From NCBI GenBank assembly GCA_035530195.1, contig DATKVG010000106.1, positions 1-37,435 on the forward strand: a stretch of 37,435 nucleotides of DNA, given 5' to 3'. Under the pieces are notes generated by a model. That model had not been told where the DNA came from, did no database searches, and was given only the letters and a program-made list of their open reading frames with translations. Positions 17,246 to 25,020 of the stretch are shown in pieces (position 1 is the stretch's first letter; every line of letters begins with the position of its first letter). A program made the translations under genes and the position numbers. This DNA is from JAPLKX01 sp035530195. Lineage in GTDB: Bacteria > Hydrogenedentota > Hydrogenedentia > Hydrogenedentales > SLHB01.

Positions 17246-19153
17246 ATGATTAACGTCCAACTGCCGGACGGTTCGAAGCTCGAGCTACCGGATCAAAGCA
17301 CCGCCCTTTCCCTTGCAGAAAAAATCGGGCCCCGGCTCGCCAAAGCGGCCGTAGCCGCCAAAGTCAACGAACAAATCGTCGACCTGTGCACGCCTCTCCA
17401 CGACGGTGACCAAGTCGCGATCCTCACGTTCGATTCCGAAGAGGGCCGGGAAGTTTTCCGGCACAGTGCGTCGCACCTGATGGCCTCGGCGATCCAGAAA
17501 ATCCGGCCCGACACCAAATTCGCAATCGGCCCCGCTATCGAAGACGGATTCTATTACGACATCGAGGTCGAACCTCCCCTGAGCGAGGAGGATCTGGCCG
17601 CAATCGAAGCCGAGATGGGCCGGATCGCGAAGGCCGACGTCCGGTTTGTGCGCAAGCAGATGAGCAAACAGGAAGCCATCGACTACTTCAGTGCCCGCGG
17701 CCAGAATTACAAGGTCGAATTGCTCGAAGGGCTCGAAGACGGCGCAATCACATTCTACGAGAGCGGCGAGTTCATCGACCTGTGCAGGGGCCCGCACGTG
17801 CCATCGACGGGCGCGATCAAGGCGTTCAGACTGCTGAGCCTGGCCGGGGCCTATTGGCGCGGCGACTCGACACGGCCCATGCTCCAGCGTGTCTATGGCA
17901 CGGCGTTCCCGAAAAAGGCCGATCTCGAAGAGTATATCGAGCGGCTGGCCGAGGCCGAGAAACGCGACCACCGAAAGCTCGGCAAGCAACTCGATCTGTT
18001 CAGCTTCCACGAGGAAGCCCCGGGTTTCCCGTTTTTCCACCCCAAGGGCATGGTGGTCCTCAACGCGATGACCGACTTCTGGCGGGAAGAGCACCGCCGC
18101 CGCGGCTACGGCGAGTTGCGCACCCCCATCATTCTCGAGCGCGGCCTCTGGGAGCGGTCCGGCCACTGGGACCACTACAAAGAAAACATGTATTTCACCA
18201 AAATCGACGACCGCGACTTCGCCGTCAAGCCCATGAACTGTCCCGGCGGTATGCTCGTCTACAAGAGCCGCATGCACAGTTACAGAGACCTGCCCCTGCG
18301 CTGGGCCGAACTCGGAACAGTCCACCGCCACGAAAAGTCCGGCGTGCTCCACGGCCTGTCGCGCGTCAGAATGTTCACCCAGGACGACGCTCACATCTTT
18401 ATGACTGAAAGCCAAATCCAGGATGAGGTCATCGCCATCATCGATTTTGTTGACTACGTCTACGGCATCTTCGGCCTTGAATACTCCGTCGAGTTAAGCA
18501 CCCGCCCCGAAAAATCCATCGGTACCGGCGAGATGTGGGAAGTGGCCACATCGAGCCTGCGCAACGCACTCGAAGCCAAAGGGCTCCCCTTCAAAGTCAA
18601 CGAAGGCGACGGCGCGTTCTACGGCCCCAAGATCGACTTCCATGTCCGCGACTGCCTCAAGCGGTCCTGGCAATGCGCGACAATCCAGCTCGATTTCGCC
18701 ATGCCGGAAAAGTTCGAGCTCGAGTACATCGGCCAGGACGGCCAGGCACACCGGCCCGTCATGGTCCACCGGGTCATTTATGGCGCCATCGAACGATTTC
18801 TGGGCATCCTGATCGAGCACTTCGCGGGGGCCTTTCCCGTATGGCTGGCGCCGGTGCAGGCCGTTGTGATCCCGGTCGCCGATTCCTTTGCCGATTACGC
18901 GCGGGACGTCCACGCCCGCCTGTTCGACTCGGGCCTGCGTGTCGAGATGGATCTGAGCGACGAGACCATCAAATACAAGATCCGCCAGGCACAAACCCAG
19001 CAAATCCCATATATGCTGGTCGTCGGCGAACGCGAGCGGGACGCCGGGACGGTTGCCGTGCGCCACCGCCGCCAAGCCGACCTCGGCGCGATGCCGCTTG
19101 GCGACTTTATAAGCCGGATCCGCCGCGAAATCAACGACAAAACACGAGACTAA
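17246..19153 (+). CDS. thrS: Threonyl-tRNA synthetase
   Basis: A 635-aa class II aminoacyl-tRNA synthetase that charges tRNA-Thr. Domains in order: TGS (1-60), the editing/SAD domain with HSASHLM near 73 and DLCRGPHVPSTG near 174, the catalytic core from about 240 with MNCPGG near 330 (zinc Cys), RHEKSGVLHGLSRVRMFTQDD (motif 2 and zinc His region) and HRVIYGAIERFLGILIEH (motif 3), and the C-terminal anticodon-binding domain from about 530. Length and motifs are complete, including the editing domain. GGGAG lies 10 nt upstream of the ATG. In many bacteria infC, rpmI and rplT follow; here a PilZ-family operon does. Confidence 0.98.
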   Translation: MINVQLPDGSKLELPDQSTALSLAEKIGPRLAKAAVAAKVNEQIVDLCTPLHDGDQVAILTFDSEEGREVFRHSASHLMASAIQKIRPDTKFAIGPAIEDGFYYDIEVEPPLSEEDLAAIEAEMGRIAKADVRFVRKQMSKQEAIDYFSARGQNYKVELLEGLEDGAITFYESGEFIDLCRGPHVPSTGAIKAFRLLSLAGAYWRGDSTRPMLQRVYGTAFPKKADLEEYIERLAEAEKRDHRKLGKQLDLFSFHEEAPGFPFFHPKGMVVLNAMTDFWREEHRRRGYGELRTPIILERGLWERSGHWDHYKENMYFTKIDDRDFAVKPMNCPGGMLVYKSRMHSYRDLPLRWAELGTVHRHEKSGVLHGLSRVRMFTQDDAHIFMTESQIQDEVIAIIDFVDYVYGIFGLEYSVELSTRPEKSIGTGEMWEVATSSLRNALEAKGLPFKVNEGDGAFYGPKIDFHVRDCLKRSWQCATIQLDFAMPEKFELEYIGQDGQAHRPVMVHRVIYGAIERFLGILIEHFAGAFPVWLAPVQAVVIPVADSFADYARDVHARLFDSGLRVEMDLSDETIKYKIRQAQTQQIPYMLVVGERERDAGTVAVRHRRQADLGAMPLGDFISRIRREINDKTRD

Positions 19154-19231
19154 CCAGCGCCCAAAGGCATCCCTTAAGTCCCTGCTGTCCTTTTCTTCCT
19201 CCAGACTCCAGACTCCGGACTCTCTACGGGA

Positions 19232-19260
19232 TTGCGCAAGTCTCGTTGAGCCGATATAAT
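19232..19260 (+). promoter_or_regulatory. Sigma-70-type promoter of the PilZ operon
   Basis: TTGCGC (19232-19237), 17 bp, TATAAT (19255-19260). The -10 is a perfect consensus and the spacing ideal; the -35 matches at 4 of 6. It lies 38 nt before the TTG start at 19299 and 78 nt after thrS. This is the best promoter on the plus strand of the window. Confidence 0.8.
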
Positions 19261-19298
19261 CGGTTCAGGACGTGGCGCGCTTGCGCGGAGGAAAATTC

Positions 19299-20408
19299 TT
19301 GACTCGACCACTACCTTTCGAACTGGGGGCCGCAGCCCATCCTATCTTTTGGGTAATCGCCGGTGCGCTGTTCGTTCTGATTATTGTGGCTATTCTGCTC
19401 GAATACCGCCGGCGCAGGCATTCGCGCCGGATGCAAATTATCGCGGAGCGAAAGCTGGTCGACGAGATTTCGGCCGAGAAACAACTGGATGCGGATGAGA
19501 AAAAGGCCTTATGGGGCCTCATCGAAAAGTACTTTCCACAAACGCCGCTGGCGGTCGTGAAAGACCGATCCATCTTTGACCAGGCGGTCCAACAGGAAAT
19601 CCAGGTGGTCGAGGCCAAAAAAGACGACCGCTTGTTGCGGCAGGCCGGGCTGGTTCTGCGCTCGGTCCGCGAAAAACTGGATTTCCAGTACGTGCCGATG
19701 GGCCAGCCGATTTCGTCGACCCGGGAACTTTACGAAGGCCAGATCGTCTGGCTTGGAAAAGAAGAAGAGCCGTCGCACTGGTGTGAGTGCGCGGTTTCCG
19801 CGGTTGACGAGGCGTTTTTGCACATCACGCTGATTGGGGAACGGGCGGGACAGGGGCTGCCGTTCAGGCCGGGTCAAAACCTGCGATGCCGCCTGTGGCG
19901 GGAAGACGACGCACGTTACATTTTCTCGCTGCGCCTGGCCTCCTGCTCGGGGGATCCTGTGACGTGTACGCTGCGGCATACGTCCGACTTCAACCGGATG
20001 CAGGCCCGCGAGTACTACCGCATCCACTACACCCAGGACACCCTGCTCAACATCCTTCACTCCCGGGAAGCCGCCGACGCCGAAGTTCAGCAAGAACCGC
20101 GCATCGTGGCAAAATGGCCGGCCCATTTCGTCAGCCTTAGCGCGGGCGGGTTCGCCGTTGTGGCGCAAAAACCCCTGCCGCCGGATGTCCTGCTGAAGAT
20201 CGTGGTCGAACTGCCCGGCGAGCAGCCGTTCGAGGTGCAGGCATGCACGGTCGGCGGTGAGACGCTTCCCGGAGAGCGGCATCTGATTCGGGCGCGGTTC
20301 ACCGATATCACGGAGGAAAAACGCGACCTGATCGCCCGTTACGTCAGCCTGCGTCAACAGCCCATCCTCGCCCAGTCGCTCGAACAGGCCGACGATCTGC
20401 GGGAGTAA
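19299..20408 (+). CDS. Membrane-anchored PilZ-domain protein (c-di-GMP receptor, YcgR-like layout)
   Basis: A 369-aa protein started at TTG 19299, since GGAGG (19287-19291) sits 7 nt upstream; a GTG at 19272 would lie before that site. One TM helix at about 14-34 is followed by a charged linker, a YcgR-N/PilZN-like beta-barrel (about 145-215: EGQIVWLGKEE..HWCECAVSAV) and a PilZ domain. The c-di-GMP motif RxxxR is intact (R237-E-Y-Y-R241), while the second motif, normally D/NxSxxG, reads SLSAGG (S279, S281, G284), a conservative weakening. It probably senses c-di-GMP at the membrane and controls the products of the operon. First gene of a four-gene unit; next start 4 nt after its stop. Confidence 0.82.
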   Translation: MTRPLPFELGAAAHPIFWVIAGALFVLIIVAILLEYRRRRHSRRMQIIAERKLVDEISAEKQLDADEKKALWGLIEKYFPQTPLAVVKDRSIFDQAVQQEIQVVEAKKDDRLLRQAGLVLRSVREKLDFQYVPMGQPISSTRELYEGQIVWLGKEEEPSHWCECAVSAVDEAFLHITLIGERAGQGLPFRPGQNLRCRLWREDDARYIFSLRLASCSGDPVTCTLRHTSDFNRMQAREYYRIHYTQDTLLNILHSREAADAEVQQEPRIVAKWPAHFVSLSAGGFAVVAQKPLPPDVLLKIVVELPGEQPFEVQACTVGGETLPGERHLIRARFTDITEEKRDLIARYVSLRQQPILAQSLEQADDLRE

Positions 20409-20412
20409 GCAC

Positions 20413-21135
20413 GTGGAACTTATCCGCGACGCCGTCAACGCCGTCCAAAGAAACCTGGGTGCTCTCGGCATCTACATGGGCATCATGCTGGTCACAAGCA
20501 TCGCGGCCAACTACGCCAACTTCTGGATGGACGCACCCCCGGAAAACCCGTACGCCAACCCCAACCTCGTCATGTATGAGGTTGTTCTCAACCTGTTCCT
20601 GGTGTTTGCGGCGGCGTTGGCCCAGTCCATCGCGTTTGCCCGGCTGGGTAAGGACATCGACCGGCCATTATGGAAGATTTCCGGCGATGTGGAGGCAATC
20701 AAGAAGTATCTGCCGCTGTGGGCCGGGCTGAACGCGATCGTGATATTGATCCAAATCCTTACGGGCTGGTCGGTTTCTACGTTTGGCGGTTCCGCGGCCA
20801 GCGGGTTCCTGTTCATCGCCATGCTGCTGGCAGTGATTCTGTACATCCCCGCGGGCGCATCCCTGATGTTCCTCCGGACACCCGAATGGACCCACCTGCA
20901 AGAGGCGGTCCGGCCCCTTCTCCGCCAGTTTCCAAAGACGCTGGTGATCCTCGCGTTGACGGGCGTGCTGTTTCTCCTTCAGATCTCCCTGATTGCCGGC
21001 ACCGAAGCCCAGCCGTGGCTGCGGCCGCTGGTCGATATCACATTTGCCTACTTCGACTGCGTGATCTTTTCCGCTGTCTGGCTGCTGTTCATGTACGACC
21101 GGCAGGCGCCCGAAGAGGTGGATCTTGATTTCTAG
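20413..21135 (+). CDS. Integral membrane protein, unknown function
   Basis: A 240-aa protein with about five or six TM helices (near 17-35, 55-78, 100-118, 128-150, 173-192, 205-225). Start is GTG, with GGGAG at 20401-20405 seven nt upstream lying within the end of the PilZ gene. No catalytic motif is seen, and I do not recognise a named family. The C-terminus is acidic (APEEVDLDF). It is inserted between the PilZ gene and the GspG-like gene with 4-nt and overlapping junctions, so it most likely works with them, for instance as a membrane partner of the PilZ protein. Confidence 0.8.
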   Translation: MELIRDAVNAVQRNLGALGIYMGIMLVTSIAANYANFWMDAPPENPYANPNLVMYEVVLNLFLVFAAALAQSIAFARLGKDIDRPLWKISGDVEAIKKYLPLWAGLNAIVILIQILTGWSVSTFGGSAASGFLFIAMLLAVILYIPAGASLMFLRTPEWTHLQEAVRPLLRQFPKTLVILALTGVLFLLQISLIAGTEAQPWLRPLVDITFAYFDCVIFSAVWLLFMYDRQAPEEVDLDF

Positions 21136-21649
21136 CCGGTGGCGCAAGGTGGGATGTGTTTTCCTGTTCCTGGCGGCCGGCGCGGCGGCGCTGGCGGCGG
21201 TGTTTCTGGCCGCAAGCCTGAAAATGCCGTATGATTCTCCCCTCGCCCGAATGTACAGGACCGAAGCCGATATCGCCAGCCTCGCACGCGCCGTCGAATT
21301 GTTCAAAGAAGCCCGCGGCGAATATGCCCCGCCCGGACTCGAAGGCCTGCGCCAGGCTACCGATCTTGTCTCCGGCGCCCGGGGATTCTTCCCGGACGGG
21401 CCGCCGCCCGACGCCTGGGGCCGCCCGTACAAGTATGTCCCCCACACTGACTACGACAACCCCGACTGGGGCGCCCAACGATGCGGCGAGTCGTTCTGCG
21501 CGCCGAACGCGTTCCAGATTTACTCCGCCGGGGCCGACGGCGAGGCCGGCACGCACGACGACATCATGCCTTGGGATGAATCACGCCCGTGGCGGCCCGT
21601 ATATAATCTCATACACGAAGACTTCATGACACATCGGAAATCGGAATGA
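21125..21649 (+). CDS. GspG-like (type II secretion major pseudopilin C-domain) membrane protein
   Basis: A 174-aa protein starting at TTG 21125 with GAGG six nt upstream; it overlaps the preceding gene by 11 bp. One TM helix (about 10-32) is followed by a domain with the GspG layout: helix ADIASLARAVELFKEARGEYAPPGLEGL, then DAWGRPYKYV and IYSAGADGEAGTHDDI. The last part matches the calcium-loop end of GspG/PulG. The prepilin signature (G/FTLxE) is missing and the helix has an Arg/Lys-containing start, so it is not a standard prepilin-peptidase substrate. It might be a fixed membrane version of the pseudopilin. The ATGA junction joins it to the LarA-like gene. Confidence 0.75.
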   Translation: MISSRWRKVGCVFLFLAAGAAALAAVFLAASLKMPYDSPLARMYRTEADIASLARAVELFKEARGEYAPPGLEGLRQATDLVSGARGFFPDGPPPDAWGRPYKYVPHTDYDNPDWGAQRCGESFCAPNAFQIYSAGADGEAGTHDDIMPWDESRPWRPVYNLIHEDFMTHRKSE

Positions 21650-22923
21650 GAATCGACATCCCTTACGGGCCGGGCGTTGTCCATGCGGACTTGGATTGGG
21701 CACGAATGCTCGGAACGCTGACCGTGCCGCCGGCGCCCTCTGCGGAAGAACCCGTCCAAGCCATCCGGCGGGCGCTCGACAACCCGATCGGCCAGCCCGA
21801 ACCGTTGCGCGGCCGCGTCCATGCGGGCGAGAAGGTCCTCATTATTGTATCGGACCAATTCCGGCAGACGCGCGTCGATGCGGTTCTGCCGGTGCTGCTG
21901 GATGAGTTGGGAAAAGGCGGCGTCGCCGAAGACAACGTCCACATCCTCTTTGCGACCGGCGCCCACCGCCCTCCCACGTCCGCCGAACAGGCCCGCATCC
22001 TCGGGCCTGACCTATACGCGCGATTCCGGGCGCGGCTGCACGTCCACAACCCATTTGACTCGGGGCAACTGGCTCGAGTGGGCGTCACGTCGCGCGGCAC
22101 GCCGGTGTTCATAAACCGGCTCGCGCTCGACGCCGACAGGGTGATCGCCACAGGCGCGGTCGTGTTTCACTATTTTGCCGGGTTCGGCGGCGGGCGCAAA
22201 TCCATTGTGCCGGGCATCGCCGGCGCCGAAACCATTGCCCACAACCACGCCATGAACCTTCACCCGCGCCAAAACACGCTCGACCCCGCCGTGCGCACCG
22301 GCGCGCTTGACGGCAACCCCGTCGCCGAAGACATCCTCGAAGCCGCCCGATTCGTGCCCGTAGACAGCATCGTCAACACCGTGATCGACAGGGAAGGCCG
22401 GATCGCGGGCGTGTTTGCCGGCGAACTCGACCACACGCACAGAGCCGCCGCCGAGGCCGCCCGAAGTATGTTCGCTGTCACCATCACGGAACAAGCCGAC
22501 CTCGTCATTGCGTCTTCGGGCGACGCGTCCAACTTCGTGCAGGCTCACAAGGCACTCCATAACGCCTGGCAGGCCATGAAACCCGGCGGCCGTATCGTGT
22601 TTGTGACGTACTGCAAGGAAGGGCTCGGCGGCGAGCAATTTGTCAAATGGCTGCGGCTGGGGACGCGGGAAGCCGTGTTTGCCGGGCTGCGGCGGCAGTC
22701 GGAGATCAATGGGCAGACCGCCCTCTCGTCGCTGGAAAAATGCCCCAGCACCGTTTTCGTAACCAAACTGGCAAGCGAAAACGTCCGCCTGCTCGGAGCC
22801 AGGAAGGCCCGCTCGTTGGAAGCCGCGTTGTCGCTGGCTCGTTCGGAGTTGGCCGGCGTTTCAGACCCCACCTTTTACCTCATGCCCCACGCGTCATACA
22901 CCGTGCCGTTCCAGGCCGCATAA
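21646..22923 (+). CDS. LarA-family (nickel-pincer lactate racemase-like) protein
   Basis: A 425-aa protein of the DUF2088/LarA family, whose founder racemises lactate using a nickel-pincer nucleotide covalently bound to lysine. Family motifs present: SDQFRQTR near 69, GAHRPPTSAEQ near 106, HNPFD near 129 and HYFAGFGGGRKSIVPGIAG near 170-188, which holds the expected cofactor-contacting His and Lys. The family includes racemases and epimerases for several 2-hydroxy acids, so the substrate is open. The ATG overlaps the stop of the GspG-like gene (ATGA), a surprising partner. No larB, larC or larE cofactor genes are in the window. Confidence 0.87.
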   Translation: MRIDIPYGPGVVHADLDWARMLGTLTVPPAPSAEEPVQAIRRALDNPIGQPEPLRGRVHAGEKVLIIVSDQFRQTRVDAVLPVLLDELGKGGVAEDNVHILFATGAHRPPTSAEQARILGPDLYARFRARLHVHNPFDSGQLARVGVTSRGTPVFINRLALDADRVIATGAVVFHYFAGFGGGRKSIVPGIAGAETIAHNHAMNLHPRQNTLDPAVRTGALDGNPVAEDILEAARFVPVDSIVNTVIDREGRIAGVFAGELDHTHRAAAEAARSMFAVTITEQADLVIASSGDASNFVQAHKALHNAWQAMKPGGRIVFVTYCKEGLGGEQFVKWLRLGTREAVFAGLRRQSEINGQTALSSLEKCPSTVFVTKLASENVRLLGARKARSLEAALSLARSELAGVSDPTFYLMPHASYTVPFQAA

Positions 22924-23091
22924 GTTCCTTTCCGCTTCCCGCTTCACGCGAAATGGGGCTTGCCGCCGGCTGCATCGACCTCGACCCGCTGTTTACCAAC
23001 TTGCTGGGACGGCTCGCCGCCGATCGTTCCGCCATGCTGTTGACCGCCACCCTGTTCGTTGATCAAAGCTGGCGATCTGGACGGCGCGGAT

Positions 23092-23122
23092 TGGAAAACG
23101 AGGCTGAGAGCCGGCGCCTACA
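23092..23122. repeat. 31-bp dispersed repeat, copy 1
   Basis: This 31-bp stretch starting TTGGAAAACG and ending GGCGCCTAC matches 28160-28190 at 30 of 31 positions in the same orientation. It lies 35 bp beyond the stop of the minus-strand MFS gene, within a 233-bp gap (22924-23156) in which I find no gene. It contains the palindromic GCCGGC/GGCGCC words. Confidence 0.85.
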
Positions 23123-23156
23123 GGTGTTGCCTCCGACTTCCGGCCTCCGGCCTTTG

Positions 23157-24350
23157 TTACGATTCGCTTGCGACGGTTTGTGGTTGTAGTTTTTCCTTGC
23201 CGGGAACGAACGAGGCCACGGCGGCGTTGGTGAGGGCCAGGATTGCGGCGGCCAGGAATACGCGCTCAAACCCGAGGCCGGCCCAGAGCGCGCCGGCAGC
23301 GGCAGGAATCGTCATCGAGACGATGTGGTTGATCGACACGCCCATGCCAAGTGTGCTCGAAAGCTCTTCCCGCGACAGGGCGATCCGCGAGATGTAGATG
23401 GCCCGGCCGGCGCCGAGCGCAAACAGCAGGTTGTCGGCGACGAAACAGGCGGAAGCCAGCGTGCGGGCGAGCTGGGCGTCGCCGCCCATAATGGGCAGTG
23501 CGTAGCCGTAGCCGATGCACACCAACGTCAGGACGAGGCCGTCGGCGATCAGGATGGCACGCTCGCCGAACCGGTCAATGGCAAGCCCGGCGAGCGGTTT
23601 GAACACGAGTCCGATCGCCGCGCCCGTCATGAGCAGTTTGGCGATCGACGTGGCGGGAAGCCCGTAAACCGTGATGAGAACCCAGGGGCCGAACGTGATG
23701 AAGATCTGTTTGCGGGCGCCGAACAGGAGTTCGAGACCGTAGTACAGGCTGTAGCGTTTGCGGAACAGCAGTCGCGGTCGTTTTTCGTGGAGGTGCGGCA
23801 TATGCATGAGGCTGTAGATGCCCGCGGCCGCGCAGGCAAACAGCGCCGAGACGGTGAACCAGGACCGATACTGTGGCGCGGCCTTGTCGGACAGCAACCA
23901 GACAAGCATGGCGCCGACGATAATGCCGGTGTTCTCGAACATGCCGATCTGGCCGATGCGTTTGCCTCTGCCGCTGTCGCTGCTGAGCGCGAGCGTGACG
24001 GACATGGTGACGGGTTGGAGCAGGTGCAGGCCCGTGCTGGCGAGCATCATCGCGGCCACCATCGCGCCGTACCGGCCGCCAAACAGGGCCAGCCCCGCCA
24101 TGCCGGCCATGTAGGCCACCGCGGCGACGCCGCCAACCAGCGTCATCGGCACGGCGGCCAGCAGGCCCGCCGTTACCACAACCAGGAAACCCGGCAGTTC
24201 GCGGGGGAGTTCGAGCCAGCCGCGGGCCGTTGCCGTCATCTTGTAGGTGTCGGAGAGGAAATTGTTGAAGACGGAATCGTTGATGCCGGTGGCCGCCGTC
24301 ATCAGGACGATAGCGGCGCAAAACAAAAAAAGCTGCTTCTTATGTGGCAT
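23157..24350 (-). CDS. Major facilitator superfamily transporter
   Basis: A 397-aa protein with about 12 hydrophobic helices and short loops, typical of MFS carriers. Residue 10-30 is TM1; the central cytoplasmic loop (about 175-200, HEKRPRLLFRKRY) is strongly basic; LAIDRFGERAILIADG near 258 is the conserved loop between helices 8 and 9. N-terminal NDSVFNNFLSDTY resembles the sugar/drug-type carriers, but the substrate cannot be told. No Shine-Dalgarno is visible before the ATG. It starts 26 bp after the DinB gene on the same strand, so it is probably the second gene of that transcript. A dispersed repeat follows its stop. Confidence 0.9.
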   Translation of the reverse strand: MPHKKQLFLFCAAIVLMTAATGINDSVFNNFLSDTYKMTATARGWLELPRELPGFLVVVTAGLLAAVPMTLVGGVAAVAYMAGMAGLALFGGRYGAMVAAMMLASTGLHLLQPVTMSVTLALSSDSGRGKRIGQIGMFENTGIIVGAMLVWLLSDKAAPQYRSWFTVSALFACAAAGIYSLMHMPHLHEKRPRLLFRKRYSLYYGLELLFGARKQIFITFGPWVLITVYGLPATSIAKLLMTGAAIGLVFKPLAGLAIDRFGERAILIADGLVLTLVCIGYGYALPIMGGDAQLARTLASACFVADNLLFALGAGRAIYISRIALSREELSSTLGMGVSINHIVSMTIPAAAGALWAGLGFERVFLAAAILALTNAAVASFVPGKEKLQPQTVASES

Positions 24351-24376
24351 CTATGGATACTTTACTGCTGTTATGC

Positions 24377-24880
24377 TTATATCTCAGGCGCAGGCATGCC
24401 GTGAGCGGACCACTCTTCGCGGGCGGGCCCGTAAATGCCGGGGACTTTGAGGCCGGCCAGGCGCATCAGGACGGTGATCTGGGCGCGATGGTGGATCTCG
24501 TGGCGAATCAGGACTTCCAACGTCACGCCGCGCGGCCACATCATGCCGTACATGTCGTCTTCCGTGGCGAGCGTGTCGTCCGTCCAGTTGTCGCGTACGG
24601 ATTGGGCGGCTTCTTCCGCCACCGTCTTGTATGCGGCGGCCATTTCAACCGCGCTGACGGGCATGGGCGCGTCGGCCACGGCGCTTTTGACCGGAAGGCC
24701 GGTTCGCCCGAGCATGTCCGGGATGGAAGTGACGATGTGCCAGGCGACTCTGCCCAGAGATCGATCATCTTTTGACGCCGCCTGTGAAAGCGAGGCGTCG
24801 GTGAGTGCTTCGAAAATCTTCGAGGTCGAGGCGCTTTCATGTGCCCAATCTTTGAGAAAGTCTTCAATCCGTGTGAACAT
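24377..24880 (-). CDS. DinB-family four-helix metal-binding protein
   Basis: A 167-aa protein; start placed at 24880 because GGAGG lies 8 nt upstream. It matches the DinB/YfiT four-helix bundle: helix 1 at 1-27, H48 in VAWHIV, and HEIHHRAQ with H127 and H131 completing the three-His metal site. Members of this family include thiol transferases (bacillithiol or mycothiol S-transferase type) and proteins of unknown role. It precedes an MFS transporter by 26 bp; a DinB thiol transferase with an exporter would fit detoxification, but that is inference. Length is typical. Confidence 0.87.
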   Translation of the reverse strand: MFTRIEDFLKDWAHESASTSKIFEALTDASLSQAASKDDRSLGRVAWHIVTSIPDMLGRTGLPVKSAVADAPMPVSAVEMAAAYKTVAEEAAQSVRDNWTDDTLATEDDMYGMMWPRGVTLEVLIRHEIHHRAQITVLMRLAGLKVPGIYGPAREEWSAHGMPAPEI

Positions 24881-24960
24881 TACGCATTCCTCCAGGTTAT
24901 GCCTGCCGTGAGATGCGATCTGACCAATATTACCCTGCAATCGGGACCGGGCTCAAGGAG

Positions 24961-25019
24961 CGCCTGCGGACAGGCGGCGCCTGCGGACAGGCGGCGCCTG
25001 ACAGGCGCGCCTGCAGGCG
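24961..25019. repeat. Four tandem palindromes with shrinking loops
   Basis: Four consecutive hairpins share the stem CGCCTG/CAGGCG: copies 1 and 2 (24961-24977, 24978-24994) have loop CGGA plus a trailing G, copy 3 (24995-25007) has a single-A loop, copy 4 (25008-25019) has no loop. The array ends one base before the stop codon of the minus-strand pseudopilin gene, so its transcript would carry it first after the stop. It may protect or terminate that mRNA. Confidence 0.93.
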
Positions 25020-25020
25020 T

